Source of the DNA: Roseovarius sp. MMSF_3359
GTDB taxonomy: Bacteria; Pseudomonadota; Alphaproteobacteria; Rhodobacterales; Rhodobacteraceae
Length of the DNA: 64,000 nt
Direction of reading: 5' to 3'
Assembly (NCBI RefSeq): GCF_030733385.1
Contig: NZ_JASHJC010000016.1
Span: 1 to 64,000, forward strand
Each line of letters begins with the position of its first letter. Within the stretch, counting starts at the first letter, position 1. Positions 26,404 through 35,971 of the stretch are shown piece by piece. The notes under the pieces are model-generated. The model was not told the DNA's origin, searched no databases, and worked only from the letters and a program-made list of their open reading frames with translations. The position numbers and the translations under genes were made by a program.

Positions 26404-27981
26404 CTACTCCCACTCGATCGTGCCGGGGGGTTTCGACGTGATGTCATAGGTCACGCGGTTGATGCCGGTGACCTCGTTGATGATCCGCGTGGCGGTCTCG
26501 CCCAGGAACTCGTGGCTGAACGGGTAGTAATCCGCCGTCATGCCATCAACCGACGTCACGGCGCGCAGGGCGCAGGCGAAATCATAGGTGCGCCCGTCGC
26601 CCATCACGCCCACGGTCCGCACCGGCAGGATCGCGACAAACGCCTGCCAGATCTCATCGTAAAGCCCGTGTTTGCGGATCTGGTCGATATAGACCGCATC
26701 GGCCTTGCGCAGAATCTCGAGCTTGTCGCGGGTGATCTCACCGGGGCAGCGGATGGCAAGGCCGGGGCCGGGGAAGGGGTGGCGGCCGATGAAACTGTCC
26801 GGCAACCCGAGTTCGCGGCCAAGCGCCCGCACCTCGTCCTTGAAAAGTTCGCGCAGCGGTTCGACCAGCTTCAGGCCCATTTTTTCCGGCAATCCGCCCA
26901 CATTATGGTGCGATTTGATGGTGACCGACGGGCCGCCCGAGAAGCTGACGGATTCGATCACGTCTGGGTAAAGCGTGCCCTGCGCAAGGAATTCGGCCCC
27001 CTCGATCGAATTCGCGTGTTTCTGGAACACGTCGATGAAGAGCTTGCCGATGATCTTGCGCTTGGTCTCGGGGTCGGACTGGCCGTCGAGTTCGCCTAGG
27101 AAAAGCTCGGATTCGTCGGCGTGAATGAGCGGGATGTTGTAATTGTCGCGGAACATGGTCACGACCTCGTCCGCCTCGTTCTGCCGCAGAAGCCCGTGAT
27201 CGACGAAAACGCAGGTCAGCTGATCGCCGATAGCCTCGTGAATGAGCACCGCCGCAACCGAACTGTCGACGCCACCGGAAAGGCCGCAGATGACCTGCTT
27301 GTCGCCGACCTGTTCGCGGATCTTGCGGATCGCCTCCTCGCGATAGGCGCCCATCGTCCAGTCGCCGGTAAAGCCCGCGGCGCGCACGAAATTCTCATAG
27401 AGCGTCTTGCCGTTCGGGGTGTGGTGCACCTCGGGGTGGAACTGTACCGCGTAAAATTGCCGGGCCGGGTCCGCGGTGATCGCATAGGGCGCGTTGGGTG
27501 ATGTACCGAAAACCTCGAACCCGGGGGCGAGCTTGCTGACGTGATCGCCGTGGCTCATCCAGACCTGTTCGCGCCCTTCAGTAAACCAGCCGTCAAGCAG
27601 CGGCAGCGCCTCACCCGCGGGGGTGACAAAGGCGCGGCCAAATTCCGCGGTGCCGCCACCACCCGAGATCTTGCCACCTTCGACGGTGCCGCCAAGATCC
27701 TGCATCATCACCTGTTGGCCATAGCAGATCCCCAGTATTGGTACGCCCATCGTATAGGCGGCCTTGGGGGGACGGGGGCTGCCGTCGCGCACAACCGAAT
27801 CGGGGCCGCCGGAAAAGATGATGGCCTTGGGTGCAAAGCGGGTCAGGAAATCATCGGTGACGTTCTGGTAGGGGTGGATTTCGCAATAGACGTTCAATTC
27901 GCGCAGGCGGCGGGCAATAAGCTGCGTTACCTGGCTGCCGAAGTCGATGATCAGAAGGCGGTCATGGGATGTCTGGCTCAT
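26404..27981 (-). CDS. guaA: GMP synthase (glutamine-hydrolysing)
   Basis: A 525-residue enzyme converting XMP to GMP. The glutaminase domain (1-200) has the nucleophile in GICYGQQ and the His/Glu pair in FHPEVHHT. The ATP-pyrophosphatase domain has the SGGVDSS loop ([13 protein letters not shown]). The dimerisation domain ends in KPPGTIEWE. The start is the ATG at 27981; an open frame to 28044 adds 21 non-homologous residues. It is divergent from the MttB-family gene with a spacer of about 190 nt. Confidence 0.97.
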   Translation of the reverse strand: MSQTSHDRLLIIDFGSQVTQLIARRLRELNVYCEIHPYQNVTDDFLTRFAPKAIIFSGGPDSVVRDGSPRPPKAAYTMGVPILGICYGQQVMMQDLGGTVEGGKISGGGGTAEFGRAFVTPAGEALPLLDGWFTEGREQVWMSHGDHVSKLAPGFEVFGTSPNAPYAITADPARQFYAVQFHPEVHHTPNGKTLYENFVRAAGFTGDWTMGAYREEAIRKIREQVGDKQVICGLSGGVDSSVAAVLIHEAIGDQLTCVFVDHGLLRQNEADEVVTMFRDNYNIPLIHADESELFLGELDGQSDPETKRKIIGKLFIDVFQKHANSIEGAEFLAQGTLYPDVIESVSFSGGPSVTIKSHHNVGGLPEKMGLKLVEPLRELFKDEVRALGRELGLPDSFIGRHPFPGPGLAIRCPGEITRDKLEILRKADAVYIDQIRKHGLYDEIWQAFVAILPVRTVGVMGDGRTYDFACALRAVTSVDGMTADYYPFSHEFLGETATRIINEVTGINRVTYDITSKPPGTIEWE

Positions 27982-28173
27982 GTCTGCCTCGTAGGCCAAG
28001 GGCCGGGATTCCGCAAGACTTGGCGATGGCTCGTTCAAAAACATGTCCTGCGACCCACAATGTCGTTTTCCCGCCTCAGAGGGCGGAAACCTCCCGTGGC
28101 CCGCCGCAGGGGCGCGGTAAAAATGGTCAATCGGCGCCTGCTGTGGGCGCTCAGCAAGACAAAGGTAACGAAT

Positions 28174-29718
28174 ATGGCCGAGGCATCAGCCCGCAGACGT
28201 GGACGCGGTGGCGGTGGGGCCGCCCGACGGGCGGAACGGACCGCAGTCAGCATCGAGACTGCAAAATATATTCAACGGAACATTCCGAATTTCGAAGTCC
28301 TGAACGACGAGGCGCTCGAAATCATCGAGCATAATGCCGACACGATCCTTGAAGAGGTTGGCGTGAACTTCGTCGACAATCCCGCGGCGCTGGAACGCTG
28401 GCGCGAAGCGGGGGCGGATGTGGATGGCGAGCGGGTGCGCCTGCCGCGGGGCCTGGCGCGCAAGCTCTGCTCGACCGCACCATCGGAATTCACCCAACAC
28501 GCGCGCAACCCGGAAAAATCGGTTGTCATCGGCGGCAAGAACCTGGTGCTGGCCCCGGTCTACGGCCCGCCCTTCGTGCGCGATGCCCAGGGCGGCCGCC
28601 GCTATGCGACGATGGATGATTTCAACAAGTTCGTGAAGCTGGCCTATATGTCGAAGTGGCTGCACCATTCCGGCGGGACGGTCTGTGAGCCAACCGATAT
28701 CCCTGTGAACAAGCGCCACCTGGACATGCTCCTGTCGCACATGACCCTCAGCGACAAGCCGTTCATGGGGTCGGTGACCGATCCAAGCCGCGCGCAGGAC
28801 AGTGTCGATATGTGCGGTATCCTCTTTGGCGAAGAGTTCGTGCAGCAGAACACGGTCATGACTTCGCTTACCAACATCAACTCGCCGATGACTTTCGACG
28901 ATGTGATGATGGGCGCGCTTGAGGTCTATGCCCAGAACAACCAGGCCTGCATCATCTCACCCTTCATCGTGGGTGGTGCCATGGCGCCGGTATCGGTCGC
29001 CGGGACATTGACCCAGGTGTTAGCCGAAGTGATGGCTGGCGTCGCCTATAACCAGCTTGTGCGTCCCGGTGCGCCGGCGATCTTCGGCGCCTTCGTCAGC
29101 TCGATCGACATGGGCTCCGGTGCGCCGACCTTCGGGACACCCGAGGCGTCGCTGGTGACCTATGGCGCTGGGCAGTTGGCGCGACGCCTGAACCTGCCGT
29201 TCCGGTCTTCGGGATCTTTCTGTGGCTCCAAGCTGCCCGACGCGCAGGCGGCCTATGAAACGGCGAACAGTCTCAACATGGGTCTGATGGCAGGTGTGAA
29301 CTTCATGCTGCATTCCTGCGGCTGGCTCGAAGGCGGGCTGGTTGCGGACTTCGAGAAATTCGTGATGGACGCGGATCAGCTCGGCGTGCTGCACCACATG
29401 GCGCAGGGCATTCCGGTTGACGAAAACGGCCAGGCCATGGACGCCATCCGCGAGGTCGGACCCGGCGGGCATTACCTTGGCTGCGCCCACACCCAGAACA
29501 ACTTCAAGACGGCGTTCTGGAAATCGAACCTGTTTGATTACAAGCCGTTCGAGACCTGGGCCGAAGAGGGCGAGCGCGATACCTACAAGCTGGCAACCGA
29601 CCGGGTTGCGTATCTGCTGAACAACTATCAGCAGCCTGCGCTCGACCCGGCGATTTCTCAGGCGCTGTCCGCCTATGTGGCTGAAAAGAAAGCCTCTATG
29701 CCAGATTCTTTCACCTGA
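28174..29718 (+). CDS. trimethylamine methyltransferase (MttB) family protein, non-pyrrolysine
   Basis: A 514-residue member of the MttB superfamily. The start is the ATG at 28174 ([10 protein letters not shown]). The frame runs to a TGA with no internal TAG, so it lacks pyrrolysine and belongs to the non-Pyl group, some of which demethylate glycine betaine or related quaternary amines with a corrinoid protein. The segment [20 protein letters not shown] is conserved. No corrinoid protein or methyltransferase partner is adjacent, so the acceptor and substrate are open. Its 3' end overlaps the next convergent gene by 8 nt. Confidence 0.88.
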   Translation: MAEASARRRGRGGGGAARRAERTAVSIETAKYIQRNIPNFEVLNDEALEIIEHNADTILEEVGVNFVDNPAALERWREAGADVDGERVRLPRGLARKLCSTAPSEFTQHARNPEKSVVIGGKNLVLAPVYGPPFVRDAQGGRRYATMDDFNKFVKLAYMSKWLHHSGGTVCEPTDIPVNKRHLDMLLSHMTLSDKPFMGSVTDPSRAQDSVDMCGILFGEEFVQQNTVMTSLTNINSPMTFDDVMMGALEVYAQNNQACIISPFIVGGAMAPVSVAGTLTQVLAEVMAGVAYNQLVRPGAPAIFGAFVSSIDMGSGAPTFGTPEASLVTYGAGQLARRLNLPFRSSGSFCGSKLPDAQAAYETANSLNMGLMAGVNFMLHSCGWLEGGLVADFEKFVMDADQLGVLHHMAQGIPVDENGQAMDAIREVGPGGHYLGCAHTQNNFKTAFWKSNLFDYKPFETWAEEGERDTYKLATDRVAYLLNNYQQPALDPAISQALSAYVAEKKASMPDSFT

Positions 29719-30028
29719 CGCATTTGCGCAGGGGAACGATATCGGCCTGCGTGGCGCGCACGATGCGCGCCTCGGCCATCATCGCGATCAGAAGATCGAC
29801 ATGACGTATGGATGAGTAGCCCGCATTACGTTCGCGGCGCTGCTCATTCATGCCTGACTCAATCTCGACAAGCTGTTCCAGCGCCGCACTGCTGCGCGGC
29901 AGCGGGCCATGCCCCAGATGCCGTCGCAGGTGCACGTCACGGCGGTAATCCCCCATGCCGATGCGGGCTGCGCGGATCAAAAGGCGTGGCCGCTTAAGGT
30001 TGTCGAGTTTTGTCAGAAGGTCTTTCAT
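29711..30028 (-). CDS. small conserved protein (DUF6477-like)
   Basis: A 105-residue basic protein, MKDLLTKLDNLKRPRLLIRA at its start and Arg-rich throughout, with no transmembrane segment or signal peptide. The ATG at 30028 has GGGAGAGGCACC upstream; the frame is open further but without a ribosome site. I place it in a small Rhodobacterales-type family (DUF6477) from memory. It is divergent from a helix-turn-helix gene across a region dense in inverted repeats and DnaA-like boxes, so the pair may share a regulator. Confidence 0.65.
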   Translation of the reverse strand: MKDLLTKLDNLKRPRLLIRAARIGMGDYRRDVHLRRHLGHGPLPRSSAALEQLVEIESGMNEQRRERNAGYSSIRHVDLLIAMMAEARIVRATQADIVPLRKCVR

Positions 30029-30060
30029 GGTGCCTCTCCCCAATTTGAGTCGACCTATTG

Positions 30061-30163
30061 TTGGCACAACCAATACGGGTGTTGCGCCGGACGCCAATCC
30101 GCCGTTCGCAACGCAGGGCAATTGTTCACACCCTAGAAACAATGGTTGTAAAGTTCGCAACAA
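30061..30163. promoter_or_regulatory. cluster of GTTG/CAAC and ATTGTT/AACAAT inverted repeats
   Basis: Several overlapping inverted repeats lie in the divergent promoter region. GTTG-N3-CAAC lies near 30060-30070, ATTGTT-N11-AACAAT spans 30121-30143, and GTTG...CAAC lies near 30146-30161. Just downstream, TTAACGAACCGGTAA is close to a TTAA-N7-TTAA CtrA box. The density suggests tight regulation; binding proteins are not known. Confidence 0.4.
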
Positions 30164-30195
30164 TTAACGAACCGGTAATAATTACTCGCTTAGGT

Positions 30196-30215
30196 TGTGG
30201 AAAATCTGTGGATAA
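30196..30215. promoter_or_regulatory. tandem DnaA-box-like 9-mers
   Basis: TGTGGAAAA (30196-30204) and TGTGGATAA (30207-30215) lie in tandem, 2 nt apart. The second is the exact reverse complement of the strongest DnaA box (TTATCCACA); the first differs at one position. They sit about 60 nt upstream of the next gene start, so they could link that gene to replication or mark a DnaA reservoir site. Confidence 0.5.
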
Positions 30216-30275
30216 ACGGTCCAAGAGTTGGGTGACGGATTGGCACGAGGAAGGTCATTGGGGCAGTATGGGGGA

Positions 30276-31397
30276 ATGGAGGACAGCGGTGAGCAGCTGC
30301 CGTCCTGGGTTCCGGACACTGTTTCGCACTACCTCATGCATACCGAGATCGGTACACCCATCCGGGCCCTGGCGCGCGATGCAGGCTGTCATGCCTCGAC
30401 CGTTTTGCGCCAGATCCGCAGCTTCGAAGCGCGCCGCGATGATCTGCTGGTGGACCAGGCGCTGCGCCGATTGGGCCGACAGTTCTACAGAGTGGAAAAC
30501 ACCGGTTCTTCCTTTATGGAGAGCAAGATGAGTGCACTGCCAAAGACTGAACCCGAGAACGAAGCTCTGTCGGAGGGGCGGCTGAAGGAAGAAAGCAAGC
30601 GCATTCTTCGAAACCTGTGTGAAACCGGTGCCGTGCTGGCCGTCGCGGCCGAGATGGACAAGGCGGTGGTGGTGCGTGAGACCGGTGACGGGCAATCGGT
30701 ACGCACCGGTATCGTGGATCGCGAGATCGCGGAGGCGATGGCGCTCAAGGAGTGGATTGCCTGCGATGCGCCGGGCCGTATCGCGCGCTATCACATCACC
30801 CGCTCAGGCCGGACCGCGTTGAACATGATGCTGGCCGAAGCTGAAAACAAGGCCGTCGGTTTCGCCGAGGCGCAGGCATCTTTCGATGGGCCGTTCGGGG
30901 CCGCCAATACGGATCTGCGCGACGAGGCGAAACCCCGGGCCAACCCCTCCAAACGTGTGCGCTACAACATGGCTGAAACGCCCTTGTCCGCCCTGGCGCG
31001 CCGCAAGGACCGGGACGGGGAACCCTTCCTGTCCAGCGATCTGGTGCGCGCCGGTGAACGGTTGCGCGAAGACTTCGAACTGGCCCAGATGAGCCGCCGG
31101 AACGAGGCCAACTGGGACAAGTTCCTCACCAATACGGAACGCGCCATTGCGCCGCTTGACGGATCTGCCCGCGGGGCCGAGGCTGCCCGAGTGCGGGTCA
31201 CCAATGCGCTTCGCGACCTGGGGCCTGGCCTTGGGGATGTGGCGCTGCGCTGCTGCTGTTATCTCGAAGGGCTGGAGCGTGCCGAAAAGCGCATGGGCTG
31301 GTCCGCGCGGTCCGGCAAGATCGTTCTGCGCATCGCGCTGCAGCGGTTGAAGCGCCATTTCGACGACCTCGGCGATGCCGGGGGCATGATCGGTTAA
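30276..31397 (+). CDS. helix-turn-helix DUF6456-type protein
   Basis: A 373-residue protein. The N-terminal region contains a helix-turn-helix-like segment, GTPIRALARDAGCHASTVLRQIRSFEARRDD (about 26-56). The C-terminal half (about 225-370) has the block FLSSDLVRAGERLREDFELA and ends in a conserved helix that includes DVALRCCCYLEGLERAEKRMGW. I assign DUF6456 from memory. It is probably a DNA-binding regulator. The start is chosen as the ATG at 30276; an upstream TTG at 30228 is possible. Its 3' end overlaps the VIT-family gene by 4 nt, convergent. Confidence 0.75.
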   Translation: MEDSGEQLPSWVPDTVSHYLMHTEIGTPIRALARDAGCHASTVLRQIRSFEARRDDLLVDQALRRLGRQFYRVENTGSSFMESKMSALPKTEPENEALSEGRLKEESKRILRNLCETGAVLAVAAEMDKAVVVRETGDGQSVRTGIVDREIAEAMALKEWIACDAPGRIARYHITRSGRTALNMMLAEAENKAVGFAEAQASFDGPFGAANTDLRDEAKPRANPSKRVRYNMAETPLSALARRKDRDGEPFLSSDLVRAGERLREDFELAQMSRRNEANWDKFLTNTERAIAPLDGSARGAEAARVRVTNALRDLGPGLGDVALRCCCYLEGLERAEKRMGWSARSGKIVLRIALQRLKRHFDDLGDAGGMIG

Positions 31398-32119
31398 CCG
31401 CCGACAATCCACCCCACAAGATACGCGACAAGCGCGCAGACTGTCCCCACCAGGACAGTCTCGCCCACCGACCGCAGGAGCTTTTCGCCGGTTGCATTCC
31501 ATCGCAGGAGGCCAAGGGCCACGAGGGCGGAAAAGGTCGTGGCAAGCGACATCGTGAATGTCTGACCGGTAGGCTCATATATGAAATAGGGGACAAGGGG
31601 GACGGCGCCAAAGATCACGAAGGCGCCAAAAGTGAAAAGACCGTTCAATGCCGGGCTTTCCTCGTCCGGGTCCTGCATCCCGAACTCATAGGTCATCATC
31701 AGGTCGGCCATCATCTCGGGGTGGCGCGCCAGTATGGCGGCGGTGGTGTCGGCTTCACCGGCGGGCAGCCCGCGCTGCCGCAGGATCTCGAACAGCTCCA
31801 TTTGTTCCTGTTGCGGGTTGCGCCTGATCTCCTGCAACTCGCTTTCACGCCGCGCGCGGTAAAGGTCATGTTGTGATCTCAGCGAGAGAAACTCACCCAA
31901 CCCCATGCTGACCGCATCGGCAAAGAGATTGGCAAGCCCGAAGACCAGCACCGCCAGCCCCCCGATCTGCGCCACGCCATCGGCCGCGGCGCCGGCAAAT
32001 CCCGCGACGATGGCAAAGGTCGTGACGATCCCGTCATTGCCGCCATAGACGATCTGTTTGAGGTATTCCTGGGTGCGGCCCAGGGCATGCGCCTCGCGGC
32101 GATGTGCCTGCCAATCCAT
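31394..32119 (-). CDS. VIT1/CCC1 family membrane transporter
   Basis: A 241-residue membrane protein of the vacuolar iron transporter family. The first helices carry YGGNDGIVTTFAIVAGFAGA and NLFADAVSMGLGEFLSLRSQ, the family hallmarks whose Asp, Met and Glu residues line the ion path. A soluble segment (about 85-150) rich in Glu and His resembles the metal-binding domain of VIT1. Three C-terminal helices follow. It probably exports or stores Fe2+ or Mn2+. The start is the ATG at 32119. Confidence 0.88.
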   Translation of the reverse strand: MDWQAHRREAHALGRTQEYLKQIVYGGNDGIVTTFAIVAGFAGAAADGVAQIGGLAVLVFGLANLFADAVSMGLGEFLSLRSQHDLYRARRESELQEIRRNPQQEQMELFEILRQRGLPAGEADTTAAILARHPEMMADLMMTYEFGMQDPDEESPALNGLFTFGAFVIFGAVPLVPYFIYEPTGQTFTMSLATTFSALVALGLLRWNATGEKLLRSVGETVLVGTVCALVAYLVGWIVGG

Positions 32120-32402
32120 TGCTCCAGCCCTTCATCATGATGCTGCAGGTGCACGATAGGCGGCGTGGTGCTGTCAGGAAAGGGGGCGGGCGCCAGCGGA
32201 ACGGCTTCCGCCCACGAAAACAAAGGTAAAAACGGCCCGCGTCCCTTGGGGCACGAGCCGCACTAACAACAGCGCACTAGTTAACGGTGGACACTGGTTA
32301 CGAAACTGCGTCGCCTGCATGGCAGCTCTGCAGAACTGGTACTTTCCACCGCCACCCAGTATAGATAAGAGGTGTTACCAAACCTTTTGCGGGGAAAAAT
32401 TC

Positions 32403-33350
32403 GTGCGTGACCTCAAGATCCCTGAGCAGCGACATCCAGAGAAGGCCCACCGGCCCGACAATGCGCAACCGCGCAAGCCGGACTGGATCAGGGTCAAGGC
32501 GCCCTCGGGGGACGGCTATCGCAAGACCGCAAGTATTATGCGTGAACACAAGCTGGTCACCGTCTGCGAAGAGGCGGGTTGCCCCAATGTCGGCGAATGT
32601 TGGAGCCAGGGCCACGCGACGATGATGATCATGGGCGAGGTCTGCACCCGCGCCTGCACCTTCTGCAACATTGCGACCGGTAAACCGCCCGAGGCGCTGG
32701 ATGTGTTCGAGCCGGGCAGGGTGGCCGATGCGGTACAGAAGCTGGGCCTGAACCATGTGGTTGTCACCAGCGTGGACCGCGATGACATCAAGGATGGCGG
32801 TGCCGAGCATTTCGCGCAGACCATCCGTGCCATTCGTCACCGCAGTCCGGCGACGACGATCGAAATCCTGACGCCGGATTTCCTGAATTGCGATCAGAAG
32901 GTCCTGGAAATCGTGGTCGAGGCGAAACCGGATGTGTTCAATCACAACCTCGAAACCGTGCCCGGGCTTTACCCCGAGGTGCGCCCCGGCGCGCGCTACT
33001 TCCATTCCCTGCGCCTGCTGCAGCGGGTCAAGGAGATGGATCCGACGATGTTCACGAAATCCGGCATCATGGTCGGCCTCGGCGAAGATCGCCAGTCCGT
33101 GCACCAGGTGATGGACGACATGCGGGCGGCCAATATCGACTTCCTGACCATCGGCCAGTACCTGCAGCCGACGCCGAAACACCACCGTGTGGACCGTTTC
33201 GTGACGCCCGATGAATTCGCAGCCTATGAAAAGGCGGCCTATGGCAAGGGGTTCCTGATGGTGTCAGCCACGCCGCTGACCCGGTCATCCTATCACGCGG
33301 GTGATGACTTCGCCCGCCTGCAGGCTGCCCGGAACGCCAAGTTCGGATAA
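32403..33350 (+). CDS. lipA: lipoyl synthase
   Basis: A 315-residue radical-SAM enzyme that inserts two sulfurs into octanoyl groups on lipoyl domains. The radical-SAM cluster motif CTRACTFC and the auxiliary cluster motif [12 protein letters not shown] are complete, and the C-terminal R-S-S-Y ([10 protein letters not shown]) supplies the serine ligand. The start is a GTG at 32403 with GGGGA upstream; the frame is open earlier but without homology. A hairpin terminator follows within 60 nt. Confidence 0.96.
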   Translation: MRDLKIPEQRHPEKAHRPDNAQPRKPDWIRVKAPSGDGYRKTASIMREHKLVTVCEEAGCPNVGECWSQGHATMMIMGEVCTRACTFCNIATGKPPEALDVFEPGRVADAVQKLGLNHVVVTSVDRDDIKDGGAEHFAQTIRAIRHRSPATTIEILTPDFLNCDQKVLEIVVEAKPDVFNHNLETVPGLYPEVRPGARYFHSLRLLQRVKEMDPTMFTKSGIMVGLGEDRQSVHQVMDDMRAANIDFLTIGQYLQPTPKHHRVDRFVTPDEFAAYEKAAYGKGFLMVSATPLTRSSYHAGDDFARLQAARNAKFG

Positions 33351-33384
33351 CTCTCCGCTCGTTCTTGCGGCGCAAAAAACAAAA

Positions 33385-33415
33385 AAACCGGCCATGTCAG
33401 CCGGTTTCTTTTACA
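33385..33415. terminator. bidirectional terminator between lipA and the DUF882 gene
   Basis: AAACCGGC (33385-33392) and GCCGGTTT (33400-33407) form a perfect 8-bp stem. There is a T-rich run after it on the plus strand and an A run before it, so it can end both convergent transcripts. Confidence 0.85.
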
Positions 33416-33434
33416 TCGAGAAAGTCGAAGCTGC

Positions 33435-34004
33435 TCAGCCGCCCCAGCTGCGGACCGGGCCGCAATCCATGTGGACGAAGTTGCTGCGCGAGTAGCGACC
33501 GACGCCGCCCCCCTGACAAGCCACCGCTGCGCGATACATTTGCCCGACCGAGCGAGATGACAGTCGCAGATCCGCGGCCTGACCCTTCATGTGGCGGGAA
33601 TTCTTGGCAACGCCGCGCGACCGGCTGCGCAGCATCTTGTTGGTTTTCGGGGTCCGGTACCCGGAAAGCAGTGTGTAGGGCTCGGACACATCCAGCAGGT
33701 TGTGACTGGCGGCGAGAATATCAATCGTGCGCAGGTCAATCGGCCGGGAATCGTTCGTGCGCCAGTCGCGCATGAAGAGCGAAATCTCGTTCACCGCGTC
33801 CTTGATGTACTCACCTTCAATCCAGTAGATGGTGTCGATCCGTTCGCCGGTTCGGGGAGAGGTCATGCGAAGCCGGCGAATGTCGCCTGCGCCACGCAGC
33901 AATCCCGCCGCGTTCGAAAAACTCGGGGCTGCAATCAAAGTTGTCGCTGCAAATGCGCGAAGCACCCCACGTCGGGTCAAGCCCGTTGTGCTATTATCCG
34001 TCAT
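33435..34004 (-). CDS. Tat-exported DUF882 / YcbK-type peptidase-fold protein
   Basis: A 189-residue protein with a twin-arginine signal (LTRRGVLRAFAATTLIAA, about 9-26), so it is exported folded. The mature part is a DUF882 (YcbK, M15-like) domain with SGYRTPKTN, SRHMKGQAADLRL and a C-terminal FVHMDCGPVRSW that supply the zinc-binding His/Asp set. It probably acts on, or binds, peptidoglycan. The ATG at 34004 precedes the RR signal; a frame start at 34064 does not help. It is divergent from an L,D-transpeptidase gene. Confidence 0.9.
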   Translation of the reverse strand: MTDNSTTGLTRRGVLRAFAATTLIAAPSFSNAAGLLRGAGDIRRLRMTSPRTGERIDTIYWIEGEYIKDAVNEISLFMRDWRTNDSRPIDLRTIDILAASHNLLDVSEPYTLLSGYRTPKTNKMLRSRSRGVAKNSRHMKGQAADLRLSSRSVGQMYRAAVACQGGGVGRYSRSNFVHMDCGPVRSWGG

Positions 34005-34331
34005 ATAGTTAGCGCCTGTCCCGTCGCTTACCTGTTTACCCGCCTTTATCGGCAGGCCTGCCATCTCATCCCCAGATGCGGGAGTTTTATGACATAAATG
34101 GAATCACCAACCAAGGGGGGATTTGACCGCACGGTGCGGATTAAACAGGATCGGCGAATTTTTGCGCAAAACCGCCTGAATATGTTGAAAAGATGTAAAT
34201 TCCGATGCGTTTTCGCCGCAATTCGATCCGCGATTAACCCCGTGATAAAGATTTGATTGGACTTGTTTTGACAATCTGCGGGATAGAGCACCACGATTAT
34301 TCCGTCCGCGACCGTTTCCAAGGGGATTTTT
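34005..34331. other. divergent intergenic region with palindrome
   Basis: A 327-nt AT-rich divergent promoter region between two envelope genes. It contains a perfect 13-bp palindrome CCGCAC-G-GTGCGG (34127-34139). TTAACCCCGTGATAA is one base off a CtrA box (TTAA-N7-TTAA). A TTGACA hexamer lies at 34268-34273, about 60 nt before the transpeptidase start. No ORF or RNA gene is apparent. Confidence 0.4.
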
Positions 34332-35945
34332 ATGATTTCGACGATGCAAGTGACTGTCTTCCGTAGCCTGTATTTCGCGATGGCGTTTGTGGCGGCGTGC
34401 CTGTTGGCGCCAGCCAAGGCCGATGCCCAGGTGACCGCTTTCAAACAGGCCGTTGCCGAGGCCGCCGCGAAAGATCGCGACCTGGCCAATTTCTATCAGG
34501 CGAATGGATACCGCGGCATCTGGACCGGCAACAGCGGCAAGGATCGTCGGCGTCGGCAGGAGTTGTTCAAGGCGATTTCCAGCGCGGATCGGCATGGCCT
34601 GCCGGTGGCGCGCTATGATGCCAGGGGTCTCAAGGCGCGGATGAAGGCGGCCCGCTCCCCGCGCGAACGCGGGTTGATCGAGGTGGAGTTGAGTCGCACA
34701 TTCGTACAGCTTGCGCGCGACATGCAGACCGGTGTCCTGACCCCCGCACAGGTGGATGGGGATATCAAACGGGTGGTGCCGCTGCGCAGCCGGACAAGCT
34801 ATCTGGCGAGCTTTGCCAACAACAATCCGCGCAGTTTCTTCCGGGCGCTGCCGCCCGCGACCAATGAATATGCCCGCCTGATGAAGGAAAAGATGCGGCT
34901 CGAAAAACTGCTGCGGCAGGGCGGTTGGGGGCAGAAGGTGCCCGCCAAATCGCTCAAGCCCGGGGCCAATGGCGGTGCCGTTGTTGCCTTGCGCAACCGT
35001 CTGATTTCAATGGGCTATATGCGTCGTTCGTCGAGCCAGACATATGACGCACCGCTACAGAAGGCCGTGCAGCTCTTCCAGCAGGACCACGGGCTCAACC
35101 CCGATGGTGTCGTGGGCAAGGGCACGATGGTCGAGATCAACCGGTCGGTGGCCGAGCGCCTTCAATCGGTGATCGTCGCGATGGAGCGGGAGCGTTGGAT
35201 GAACAAGGAACGCGGCGCCCGCCACGTTCTGGTCAACCTGACCGATTTCAGCGCCCGTATCGTCGATAATGACAGGGTCTCGTTCCAGACCCGCGCCGTG
35301 GTGGGCAAGAACGTGCATGACCGGCGCAGCCCCGAGTTTTCCGACGTGATGGAGTTCCTGGTCATCAACCCGACCTGGAACGTGCCGCGCTCGATCGCGG
35401 TCAAGGAATACCTGCCGATGATGAAGCGGAACCCCAATGCCGCGGGGCATCTGCAGCTCTATAATGCCAGTGGCCGCAAGGTGAGCCGCGCCAATATCGA
35501 CTTCTCGGTCTTCAACGAGCGCAACTTCCCGTTTGACATCAAGCAGCCGCCGTCGCGTCGTAATGCGCTTGGGCTGGTCAAGTTCATGTTCCCCAACAAG
35601 TACAACATTTATCTGCATGACACGCCCGAAAAGGCTCTGTTCGCGCGCGAGAAGCGGGATTTCAGCCATGGCTGCATCCGCCTGCACCAGCCGTTCGAAT
35701 TCGCCTACGAGATGCTGTCGAAGCAGGAACGTGACCCCAAGACGTTTTTCCACGCCAAGCTGGATACCGGGCGCGAGACCGTTGTGCAGCTTGAAAAGCC
35801 TGTGCCGGTGCACATCACCTACCGCACTGCTTTCACCCACGCCAAGGGCCGGACGCAGTTCCGCCGCGACGTCTATGGCCGGGACGGAAAAATTTGGAAA
35901 GCCCTGTCCAAGGCAGGGGTTTCGCTGGACGGAGTTCAGGGCTAA
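34332..35945 (+). CDS. L,D-transpeptidase with peptidoglycan-binding domain (YcbB type)
   Basis: A 537-residue secreted enzyme. The signal peptide ends near residue 32 (PAKADAQ). A peptidoglycan-binding domain lies at about 205-275 (LRNRLISMGYM...VQLFQQDHGLNPDGVVG). The YkuD catalytic domain (about 300-470) carries the active site HGCIRLHQP with Cys near 447. It makes 3-3 cross-links in peptidoglycan or attaches proteins to it. The next gene, an lpxD paralogue, starts 26 nt downstream, so this may head an envelope operon of four genes. Confidence 0.92.
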   Translation: MISTMQVTVFRSLYFAMAFVAACLLAPAKADAQVTAFKQAVAEAAAKDRDLANFYQANGYRGIWTGNSGKDRRRRQELFKAISSADRHGLPVARYDARGLKARMKAARSPRERGLIEVELSRTFVQLARDMQTGVLTPAQVDGDIKRVVPLRSRTSYLASFANNNPRSFFRALPPATNEYARLMKEKMRLEKLLRQGGWGQKVPAKSLKPGANGGAVVALRNRLISMGYMRRSSSQTYDAPLQKAVQLFQQDHGLNPDGVVGKGTMVEINRSVAERLQSVIVAMERERWMNKERGARHVLVNLTDFSARIVDNDRVSFQTRAVVGKNVHDRRSPEFSDVMEFLVINPTWNVPRSIAVKEYLPMMKRNPNAAGHLQLYNASGRKVSRANIDFSVFNERNFPFDIKQPPSRRNALGLVKFMFPNKYNIYLHDTPEKALFAREKRDFSHGCIRLHQPFEFAYEMLSKQERDPKTFFHAKLDTGRETVVQLEKPVPVHITYRTAFTHAKGRTQFRRDVYGRDGKIWKALSKAGVSLDGVQG

Positions 35946-35971
35946 ACCACTCTCCGAATGAGGAGAGTGCC

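Noticed and set aside
28174..29718. In-frame UAG pyrrolysine codon in the MttB-family gene
   Set aside because: No TAG occurs in the frame; it is a non-pyrrolysine member.
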